Positions 1 through 8,327 of a stretch of 64,000 bases of DNA are shown here, in pieces (position 1 is the stretch's first letter; the number at the start of each line of letters is the position of its first letter). The translations under genes were made by a program, and so were the position numbers. The notes under the pieces were generated by a model. The model worked only from the letters and a program-made list of their open reading frames with translations. It was not told where the DNA came from and did no database searches. This DNA is from Deltaproteobacteria bacterium (lineage in GTDB: Bacteria > Acidobacteriota > Thermoanaerobaculia > Multivoradales > JAHZIX01), in contig JAHZIX010000050.1 of the NCBI GenBank assembly GCA_022601195.1, positions 1-64,000 on the forward strand, given 5' to 3'.

Positions 1-245
1 AACTTCCGGGTCCGGATCCCGCGAGGCTCGCGAGGGGGTGGTTTCGTCTACCGAATCTGTTAGATCCACAGTATTTCCTGACTCGCCCTTGCTCCTTAAT
101 TTCATGGGACCTTAGTGTCTCACTTACATTGGCACAGCGGGTCGCGGCGTCAGGCTTTCAAGGTGCCCCAGGCTAGCAATAGCCAACCACCTTCGACCAT
201 CCAGGAGACCTCGAGGAGAGAATGGTGGCAACCGATCTCTAAACC

Positions 246-701
246 CTACTCAAAAACAGACACGTGGAGGACCCGGATATCTTCGACGATGCGTTGCCCG
301 ACTCTACCGTTCAGCTCTTTCAGGAACATTCCTCTAGTTTTGTCATTCTTGAGATCGACGAGGTTCCAGCCAAAAGACCTCACTGCGAGTTCTGTCGATT
401 CGCGCAGTATTCGAAGATCGCTATGAGTCATCCTCTGGGCGTTGGCCAAGCAGATCCCTAGTTCGAATCTCCATTGCATTGTTACGAGCCCTTGCTCTGA
501 GACGACTTCTCCTGGCCCGCCTGACGGTGGATCCAGGATCCACTTGGTGTCCACTGGCTTGCAACTTTCTACGTTTGTGATGGAAAAATCCGCTTGCAAC
601 TCGGCTGTCCCACTTTCCTTCTCATCGCCTCCATTGATTCGGCCGCAAGCGAGTGCCAACAGCAGTAGGATCGGTCCAAGTTTCACGAGCTGAGTTCTCA
701 T
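246..701 (-). CDS. Small predicted lipoprotein (lipobox LALAC-G); candidate partner or immunity protein of the upstream RHS protein
   Basis: Start trimmed to MRTQLVKLGPILLLLALACGRINGG, a signal peptide with a lipobox; begins 8 bp after the RHS stop on the same strand. Confidence 0.65.
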   Translation of the reverse strand: MRTQLVKLGPILLLLALACGRINGGDEKESGTAELQADFSITNVESCKPVDTKWILDPPSGGPGEVVSEQGLVTMQWRFELGICLANAQRMTHSDLRILRESTELAVRSFGWNLVDLKNDKTRGMFLKELNGRVGQRIVEDIRVLHVSVFE

Positions 702-709
702 AGCGTCTT

Positions 710-3700
710 CTATCTTTCTGGCAGTAAGCGTTCCAGGCAGCTGCGCCCGAAGTCGTAGGCAGCGCATTCCTTTTGCTGGATAGTGGTTGTCGCTCCTCGG
801 GCTCGATCTGCCAAGATCTGTCTCAGATGAAGGGTCTCGTGGGCGCAGATACAGTAGTTAACGCACTTATCGTCAGTTGGGAGAATCCAGGTTTCTCCGG
901 AGTCTGGGTCTATCCACCCTCCGCGAGGATTTCCGGTCCCGTCGCTGAAGGGCTCGTCGCTAGATAGGTTGCTACAGGCCAAATCCGCTTTCATGCCAGA
1001 TCGCCTGGCAGCCGCAGAGACTGCTTGGGAGTCGCAGTCTTTGGGGCAAGGTTTGTTGAGACGACCAAAGCCAGGATCGTCTAGGCTAGTTCCGCACCTT
1101 CGTGCCTTGCTGTCGCAGGGTACCTTGATCCACTTGAGAGGTCCTCCGGGAACCTGAATGGCTTGTTGTTTGAAGCAAAGACCTAAAGGGTCTGTGCCCC
1201 CGACTGGATTCTGCGGGTAGAGAAAATGGAAGAAGGCTCTTCGACTGACAATTGGATCCACCCTCCCATACCTTCCCGCTCCCGGTCCGTACCACCTATG
1301 CACATTCTGGTACTGCTTACTCCCAAAACTCGCTTCTTCCCAACTCCGATCATCCCATTGCCCTGGAAAACGCAAGTCCATTCCTGCGCCACTCGCGCCC
1401 GAGAAATCTCCGCCAAACGGCTCAAACCCCCCGCTCCAAGCGTCTACCCCTGCCGCAGTCGTTGCCGCTACAGGTGTACCCAGGTGATCAGTAGTCAACC
1501 AGTTGTAGGTCGCGGAACCCCCGCTATCGACACCGAGCTGTGCCACCGGCCGGCCAGCAAAGTAGAGGTAGGTTTTTGCCAGTTCCGTTGCCTGGCTTTC
1601 ATCCTTCGACACCGCCATTAGAAGACCATCAGAGCTGTAGCTCGGTCGCGTGAGCGGTTGCGGGTCGCATTTGATCGGCCCCGGGCCGGGGTCGCCGCCG
1701 ACGGAGGAGGTCCAGCACCGGATGTCCCCGGTTTCGAAGTCGTCGGCGAAGATGCCGGTGGCGGTGTTGGCGGCGGAAAGAGTTAGATAGCTCCTGCCGT
1801 CATAGAGAAAGTCGGTTCGAGCATCACCGGCTGCGCGGGTGATAGTGGAGAGTCGACCTTCGGCGTCGGAGGTGTAAAGGATTTCGTTGGCACCGGCGGT
1901 GACACGCTCCAGGTGACCGGCGATGCCGTATTGGTATTCGCGGAGGGTTACGTCGTTGATCTTGATCTCATCTAGCACGGCTGTGTTTTTACCGGAACCA
2001 TTTTGCAGGTAGACGTAGTCCTCCTGAGGAAGAGCGTCTCGGACCTCGCTGAGGCGGTTGCCGATCTGATCGTAGGTCCAGGTACGGGTGCCCCAGGGGC
2101 CAGTGCCGTTGGTCAGGAAGTATTGGAAGTCCTGGTAGGCGTAGCCCCGGTTGTTGGCGGGGGCCTGGTTGTCGGTGATGCTGAGAATATTACCGACGTT
2201 GTCGGTGGCGTAGGTCCAGTCGAGAAGGACGGTTCCTCCAGCTAGAGGAGGGCCGCCCGCTAGGTCGATGTCCGTGGGGAAGTAGCGCTGATTGAAGGCA
2301 CGGGTTTCCGTCAGGCCATTGCCGAAGGTCAGGCTCGCCAAGGGGCCGGAGGGCTCATAGCTAGCCCCTGAGGCAATGGGTTGAATCGGCTGACCGGAGC
2401 GTTCGACTTCGAGAGTCAGCTCTCGGTCGGCGAAGTCATGTGTGTAGTTGGCCATGACTCCACCAGGATAACCGATATTTGCGCGATTGCCGTTATCGTC
2501 ATATCCGAACATGAGATCTCCATCCTGGGTTAGGCGGCCGAAGCGGTCGTAGGTGTAGTCGATGTCGAAGCCGTGGCGAGAGATCTGGGTGAGGCGGCCT
2601 TTGGCGAAAATCACCGCTGGGTCGTCGTAAGTGTAGGTGGTGTTGAGGTTGGTAGTTGGGTAGCTGACCTCGGTGACCCGGTCGAGCTCGTCGAGGCGGC
2701 GGGTGGTGACGATCTGCCGGGCGTCTTTGGTCTCGATCAACTCGCCATGCTCGTTGTATTTGTGGTCGGTGGACCCGGAGACGATTGAGGTCTCTTGGGT
2801 GAGGAGGTCTCGGTCGCTGTATTGGTAGACCGTGGGGGTGTTTTCGGCGTCGATGACTTGGGTTAGGTGGTCTTGGACGTCGTATAGATACTGGGTAGTG
2901 GCGAGGCCACCGCCGGTACCTCCCCAACGCTGACTGACTTGGGTGAGGCGATCAAGGGCATCGTAGGTGTACATGGTAGAGGGGATTTCTGTTTGGTTGG
3001 AGCTGGGGTGGTTGGCGTCCCAGACCTTTTCGAGATTGCCTTCGCAATCGTAGGCGTACTCGGTGGCGCTGCCACCGGGGTAGAGCACTTTGTCGAGTTG
3101 GCAGCGGTTGGTGTAGAGGAATTCAGTGGTGGAACGGTCTTCCCAGGCGGCGCCATCCCAGCGCTGGAGGTCTTCGCGGATGCGGTTGCCGATGGCGTCC
3201 AGCGTGTAGAAGGTGCGCTCTTTCGGCGTGGCGGCATCGGGCTTGCGCTCGATGCTGATGAGGCGCCCGGCGAAGTCGTAGGCGTATTCAATGACGTTGG
3301 CTTTGGGAAGGATGGTGCGTTCCAGATCTCCGAACTCGTTGTACTCGTTATTTGTTGTGAGCAACGCAGGATTGGGATCGTTGGGATCAGGGGCGCCGTG
3401 CTGGATCACGGAGGTAACCCTATTGGCGTCGTCGAAGGCGGTTTCGGTCTTGCCGCCGTTGGGGTCCATGATTTCGGTTCGGCGGTTGTAGTCGTCGTAG
3501 ATGAAGAGGGTGGTGCCAACCAGGGGGTCAGTGCGGGATTGGGCGAGGAGGGAGCCTCGGGCCGGGTCGTAGACGAAGGTGGTGACGTCGTCGGTACTGT
3601 AGCCGGGAGGATCGATGGTGAGGGTCTGGCCTTCCGGGCTTGGAGTGAAGTCGGTGGGTAGGGAGAAGGAAGTCACCATGCCGTCGACGGTTTCGAATCC

Positions 3701-5704
3701 CTCGATGCGCCGCTGGGTAAGGGCTCCCTCAGCGTTGTAGGTCATGTCGGTGATGCGCTCGTTGGGAGCGCCCTCTACCGATTCCTGGATGATGCGGTCC
3801 ACCAGAGCGGGAAAGGTCGAATTGTAGACCCAAGTGGTGGTGCGCTCTTCCGGTTCGCCGAGGGCTTCGGTGCGGGTGAGGACTTGGCCGTTGGTGTCGT
3901 AGGTCATCACCTTCTCATGGCCGTTGGCGTCGGTTTCCTTGGTGGCCCGCAAGGGGTGGTCCATGTCGTCGTAGGCGATGGTGGTGTTGGGTCCCGTGCC
4001 GCAACTAGGACAGTCTCCACTGAGGCCTTCGAGGCGAGGCTTGTTGGAGTTCTCATCGCGGCCAATGGTGTGGGTCGCGGAGTTTCCCAGGGGATCGATG
4101 ACCGTGGTGACGGTGGGACTGAGGGGATTGTCGAAGACGTACTCCCAGAGATCGATGGCGTTGGCTCCCAAGCGGTCCACGTCGCCACGCCAGAGGTAGG
4201 CGACGTTGCCGACGGCGTCATATTCCCAAGCGCTTTCGACTCGACGGCCACCTAGAGTTCCGACTTTTTCGACCCGGGTTAGGTAGCCTGAAAAATTCAG
4301 ATCTTCGTAGAAGAACTCCAGAGCCGTGCCGTCCGGATGGTCGATGCGGTCCAGGAGGTCATCGGTCCAGGTGTAAGTCCAGGTGCGGGAGTCCGCAGCG
4401 GTGACGCCGACTTCGGTAATGGTTTCCAACCTCCCGGTTGGGTAGTAGGTAAAGGTTTCGGAACGGTCGTCTGGGAATTCCACGGTTGCCAGCTGCCCCA
4501 TGACGTTGTAGAAGGCATTTTTGGCGTTGCCGAAGCGATCGGTGGTGGAAGTCCAACGGCCAAGGTTGTTGAAAGCTTGAATAGTGCCATCTAGGCTTTC
4601 CAGTTCCCAGCCCCCGGCGGTCTTGCTCAAGGTGCGGTATTCGTCGGAAGGAGAGTTGGTTTGGTAAACGCCACCGGAGAGGTCCGAGAATTTCCGAAAG
4701 GTGGCAAACTTGGTGATTAGCCAGGCCCGAGAATTGCTGGCATCTTCAATGATGCGTTCGGCGTAGTCGTGGGACCAGTAGAGTCCCAGCTCGGTGCGCC
4801 ACGCAGCAGTGCCGGGCCAGCCATCGCCGCCGGCTCCTCCGGCCAGGTAGCGCAGCTCTGCTCCCGGGCCGGTGTTGCCCTTGCCGCCGCCACTGAAGGC
4901 GCCCCCATTGCCACTTGGGCTCGCAGCCCCACCGGGGCCGCAGGTATTGCACATCTTGCAGCCGAGGTCTCCCCCGCAGCCGGCGGGCGGTGGATCTTTG
5001 CAGCCCAGCTCCCGTTTGAGGGTTTGGGCGGTGAGGCTTAGGCTGGGTATGTCGAGACGCCGCTCACAACCGGTGGCTCCTTTGCAGCGGTAGACGCTCA
5101 AGGAATAGAGCTGGTGTTCCGGTTGGTCGAGGGTGTCGCAGGTCAGATCGGAAACCTGGATGAAAGTCTGACCGGTATCTTCATCGATCCCACCGCCGAA
5201 CAAGCCGCAGGTGGAGATGGGGGCGGGATCACAGCCGGGATTGCAAGGAACGGTGGGAGTCGGACCCTGGAACCAGAAGAATTGGGCTGGGGCAAAGATG
5301 TTGAACTCTTGGTGAAGGCCGGGCATCTCCAAAGCTACGTTGAGGCGCAGGGCACAGCTCTGGGCACTGGCATCGCAGCCCGGAGGGATGACCTCATAGG
5401 AAACCCCATTGTTGACGGCTTGTTCGCAGTGAAACAAACCCAGGCATAGGTTGTTGTCGTCGGGAAGGTTGGGACCGGGAGTCCATTCGATGAAGGTACC
5501 CGCTACCGTGCTATCGGTACAGAAAACCCCTGCATCGGCGGTCTGCGGGGAGAGAAAAGAGAAAAGGACCAAGAAGAAGAGTCCCACAAGTAAGATGGCT
5601 TTTCTTTTCTGAGCTGGTCGAGATGGCGTTTGTCTCATGGCGGCTCTCTCCATTCTGATCTTCTCCAGAGAAGCCTTTTTCTGGGGGGGCTTCTTCATGC
5701 TCAT
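710..5704 (-). CDS. RHS/YD-repeat protein with core (RWYGPGAGRYGRVDPI...NPVGGTDPLGL) and a C-terminal HExxH putative metallopeptidase domain
   Basis: Many YD repeats, RHS core signature, and a variable C-terminus with CAHETLHLRQ...KECAAYDF. Confidence 0.9.
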   Translation of the reverse strand: MSMKKPPQKKASLEKIRMERAAMRQTPSRPAQKRKAILLVGLFFLVLFSFLSPQTADAGVFCTDSTVAGTFIEWTPGPNLPDDNNLCLGLFHCEQAVNNGVSYEVIPPGCDASAQSCALRLNVALEMPGLHQEFNIFAPAQFFWFQGPTPTVPCNPGCDPAPISTCGLFGGGIDEDTGQTFIQVSDLTCDTLDQPEHQLYSLSVYRCKGATGCERRLDIPSLSLTAQTLKRELGCKDPPPAGCGGDLGCKMCNTCGPGGAASPSGNGGAFSGGGKGNTGPGAELRYLAGGAGGDGWPGTAAWRTELGLYWSHDYAERIIEDASNSRAWLITKFATFRKFSDLSGGVYQTNSPSDEYRTLSKTAGGWELESLDGTIQAFNNLGRWTSTTDRFGNAKNAFYNVMGQLATVEFPDDRSETFTYYPTGRLETITEVGVTAADSRTWTYTWTDDLLDRIDHPDGTALEFFYEDLNFSGYLTRVEKVGTLGGRRVESAWEYDAVGNVAYLWRGDVDRLGANAIDLWEYVFDNPLSPTVTTVIDPLGNSATHTIGRDENSNKPRLEGLSGDCPSCGTGPNTTIAYDDMDHPLRATKETDANGHEKVMTYDTNGQVLTRTEALGEPEERTTTWVYNSTFPALVDRIIQESVEGAPNERITDMTYNAEGALTQRRIEGFETVDGMVTSFSLPTDFTPSPEGQTLTIDPPGYSTDDVTTFVYDPARGSLLAQSRTDPLVGTTLFIYDDYNRRTEIMDPNGGKTETAFDDANRVTSVIQHGAPDPNDPNPALLTTNNEYNEFGDLERTILPKANVIEYAYDFAGRLISIERKPDAATPKERTFYTLDAIGNRIREDLQRWDGAAWEDRSTTEFLYTNRCQLDKVLYPGGSATEYAYDCEGNLEKVWDANHPSSNQTEIPSTMYTYDALDRLTQVSQRWGGTGGGLATTQYLYDVQDHLTQVIDAENTPTVYQYSDRDLLTQETSIVSGSTDHKYNEHGELIETKDARQIVTTRRLDELDRVTEVSYPTTNLNTTYTYDDPAVIFAKGRLTQISRHGFDIDYTYDRFGRLTQDGDLMFGYDDNGNRANIGYPGGVMANYTHDFADRELTLEVERSGQPIQPIASGASYEPSGPLASLTFGNGLTETRAFNQRYFPTDIDLAGGPPLAGGTVLLDWTYATDNVGNILSITDNQAPANNRGYAYQDFQYFLTNGTGPWGTRTWTYDQIGNRLSEVRDALPQEDYVYLQNGSGKNTAVLDEIKINDVTLREYQYGIAGHLERVTAGANEILYTSDAEGRLSTITRAAGDARTDFLYDGRSYLTLSAANTATGIFADDFETGDIRCWTSSVGGDPGPGPIKCDPQPLTRPSYSSDGLLMAVSKDESQATELAKTYLYFAGRPVAQLGVDSGGSATYNWLTTDHLGTPVAATTAAGVDAWSGGFEPFGGDFSGASGAGMDLRFPGQWDDRSWEEASFGSKQYQNVHRWYGPGAGRYGRVDPIVSRRAFFHFLYPQNPVGGTDPLGLCFKQQAIQVPGGPLKWIKVPCDSKARRCGTSLDDPGFGRLNKPCPKDCDSQAVSAAARRSGMKADLACSNLSSDEPFSDGTGNPRGGWIDPDSGETWILPTDDKCVNYCICAHETLHLRQILADRARGATTTIQQKECAAYDFGRSCLERLLPER

Positions 5705-6011
5705 ATTCCTACTCCAAAGGAGTCACTTCCCTATCAGACACCTACGGAGCTGCTGGAATTCCCGTCACACCTTTCATAGCGTGGTAACTAAGAACGCGAC
5801 AAAGGTGGTCTAGTTGAGCTCATCGATAGAGAAATATCGCTGAAATGTGGAGAGATTCTCACCACAATGAGGACATATCAGTTTCATGCCTTCAACGAAG
5901 GAGTTGCCAGCGAAGAGAAATAGGAGACAGGAAATCTGAAAGTGGCCTCTACCAGGTCAGCAGGTCAGCGAGGCGGCATCCAGAAAACTACTTCGACAGG
6001 ACGTACTTTTC

Positions 6012-6314
6012 TCAGGTCTTGAGATCCTGGTAGGCACCGTTAGCCTTCTTTCTTACCTCGGCATGGTCTCGCTGGTAGCACTCCCTCAAGTCGGTCATGA
6101 AAGGCAAGTTCTCCTCGACTTCTTTCCCGGCTATCGGGTCTTCTCCCTGTCGAGCCCGAAAGAGAGTTCCCATCGCCCGGGTCCTGGCCTGATCGGGAGT
6201 CATCTCACCAAAGCGCTCCTGAGTGACGAAGCGCTGACGCCCCTTAACCCGAAAGGTTCCGATGAAGGATTTCCTACCGCTCGCATAGACCCGAATCCCA
6301 AAGCGCACCAACAC
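6012..6314 (-). pseudogene. Truncated phage-type integrase, N-terminal (DUF4102-like) fragment
   Basis: MLVRFGIRVYASGRKSFIGTFRVKGRQRFVTQERFGEMTPDQARTRAMGTLFRARQGEDP resembles the N-terminal arm-binding region of tyrosine integrases; no catalytic domain follows. Confidence 0.6.
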
Positions 6315-6629
6315 GTCGTCCCCCCATAGTGTCCCCCTCCCTCTTTGTACCGAAACCCATCAAGACCCCTCTCGGAGAGCCTCATGGGGAATCTCTAGGC
6401 CAATCGAGCAAACAAGTTGGATCGAAAACCAGCCTAGTTGTTGGTTTGGGAAGCCCTCGTGGACCTCGAATCTAGGGCTCTGTGTCCCCCTGAGGCTGCT
6501 CTGATTCGTTGACACCTCGCCCTCGTCGGCCTTGGTGGTGGGCCCCACCTCGGGCTGGCCATCTCCGGTTCCCAAAGAGCCGGATGGCGAAGGCCCGGGG
6601 ACGGAAACGAAAACCCACGGCGGGCTCCA

Positions 6630-8324
6630 TCAGCCGCGTAGCTCGAAGATCGCGAGACCGTGCTGTTCGTCGCGGAAGGCTGGGACGAGCTGGATCGGTG
6701 CGTGGGGATCGGGGGGTGGTGAGTTCTCGATCAGCCGCCGGTGGACGATGCAGTAACGCACACCGGCGTCGTGGAGAGCCTGAAGCGCCTCGGGTGCGGG
6801 GAAGGTCTCCATGGATTTCTTCAGCGATCGGAACGTGGCCGGGAAGAAGCCGGAATAGCCGTTGACCATTGGCCGCCAATGACGCATCTGCCAGTACATC
6901 CACTGACTAGTGCCTAGGTAGGCCCGGGCACTGCGGCCCTGGGGGAACGGCACGAAGGCAAGTACCTCATTGGCGGTGGTCTCGCGCTCGACCCAACTCA
7001 CCCACGGTAGCTCGAGGCTCAGCGGCGGCACGGGCTCGATGGGTCCCATGGTCGGCCGTAGGTCGAGCAGGACCAGGACCACTGCCGAGGCCACCAGCAG
7101 GCGCGACCACCATTTGGCCGAAAACCCTTCGGTACGCTCGAGGAGCAGCTGCAAAGCCCCGGCCGAAAGCCCCACAACCGCCAGTTGGGCAAGCAAAGCG
7201 AAGCGGAAAAAGCTCCGGATCTGTGCCAGGCCTGGGATGGGGCGCAAGGCGTCTAGCAGAGAGAGGTCACCGATTCCGAGATGGGCACCGAAAGACCAGA
7301 GCACGCTGGAAAGGAGGAGCGTAGCTCCGGCCACCGCCAACCGTCGCCAGCGAGGCCGCGACCATGCCAGCACCAAGCCAGCGAAGGCCATCAGCACCCG
7401 CAGGGTTCCGGGCCAGAAAGCGCGGCCGGATGGCTTCTCGGCAACCTCGATCCCGGGAGTGGGCACTAATGTGGGCCACGGGCTCGTCAGGTAGTGAGTC
7501 GGCTGAGCGCTTTGCTTCAGCACGGTCTCGGTGGAGCGTGTGAAGCCAGCGTCGGCCGTGGCTCTCATCTGGTTGATGACCAGCGGAGAGACGAAGAGCA
7601 AGAAGAGCCCAGCGCCGACAGCAACGCCCCCCCAAGCTCGGCGACATCGACGGTGCGGCCACCACAGGCACAGGATCGCTGGTGCTGCGGCCAGGGCGGT
7701 AAACACGGCGATCTGCGCGCTCAGGCCGTAGGCCAAGGCCAAACCGGCCCCCACTCCCGCACCCGCACCAAGACCTGGGCGGCAGGCAAAACGCAGCACC
7801 GCCAGGGCAAAGAGCAAGACCCCGGCTAGAGGTACCAGTTGGAGAACACCCAGCTCCTGGTGGGTAAAGGGCAACAGCACCACTAGGGCACCGCCGGTGA
7901 TCGCCGGCAGCCATCTCATCCCTGCTTGGCGAAACAGCGCCGCCGCGAGCAAACCGTTGAGGGCCAGTGCACTGATCAGAATGAGGTTGTAGGCCACCAG
8001 GTTCGATCCACCCAAACCGGTGATGGCAGCTGCCACCAGCCCGGCAACGGGCTGCGGCTCGGAGAGGGCAAAGGTGTCGGTGGCGGGATGAAAGATGGGA
8101 GCTTGCCAGTAGCCTTCGTAGCCCCGATGCAGGCTCTCGACGTTCCAGGCCAGAGTCCATAAATTGAATAGCGGCACCGTGGCGACGGCCTCGGTGCCGA
8201 GAGGAATGCCTTGGTCGATGTCACTCGCCAACGGCCAGGTCGAGCCGATGGCACCGAGGCCAAAGAGCAAGGCGAGCCCGAGCCATCGCAGCATCGATGC
8301 TCGCCAATGCTCTTTCAGCACCAC
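6630..8324 (-). CDS. Polytopic membrane protein, glycosyltransferase-like (ArnT/PMT-type architecture)
   Basis: 564 aa, many hydrophobic segments, soluble C-terminal domain. Confidence 0.6.
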   Translation of the reverse strand: MVLKEHWRASMLRWLGLALLFGLGAIGSTWPLASDIDQGIPLGTEAVATVPLFNLWTLAWNVESLHRGYEGYWQAPIFHPATDTFALSEPQPVAGLVAAAITGLGGSNLVAYNLILISALALNGLLAAALFRQAGMRWLPAITGGALVVLLPFTHQELGVLQLVPLAGVLLFALAVLRFACRPGLGAGAGVGAGLALAYGLSAQIAVFTALAAAPAILCLWWPHRRCRRAWGGVAVGAGLFLLFVSPLVINQMRATADAGFTRSTETVLKQSAQPTHYLTSPWPTLVPTPGIEVAEKPSGRAFWPGTLRVLMAFAGLVLAWSRPRWRRLAVAGATLLLSSVLWSFGAHLGIGDLSLLDALRPIPGLAQIRSFFRFALLAQLAVVGLSAGALQLLLERTEGFSAKWWSRLLVASAVVLVLLDLRPTMGPIEPVPPLSLELPWVSWVERETTANEVLAFVPFPQGRSARAYLGTSQWMYWQMRHWRPMVNGYSGFFPATFRSLKKSMETFPAPEALQALHDAGVRYCIVHRRLIENSPPPDPHAPIQLVPAFRDEQHGLAIFELRG

Positions 8325-8327
8325 GGA

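Noticed and set aside
2939-3661. 240-aa + strand ORF inside the RHS gene
   Set aside because: Antisense to the conserved RHS repeats; GC-rich shadow ORF.
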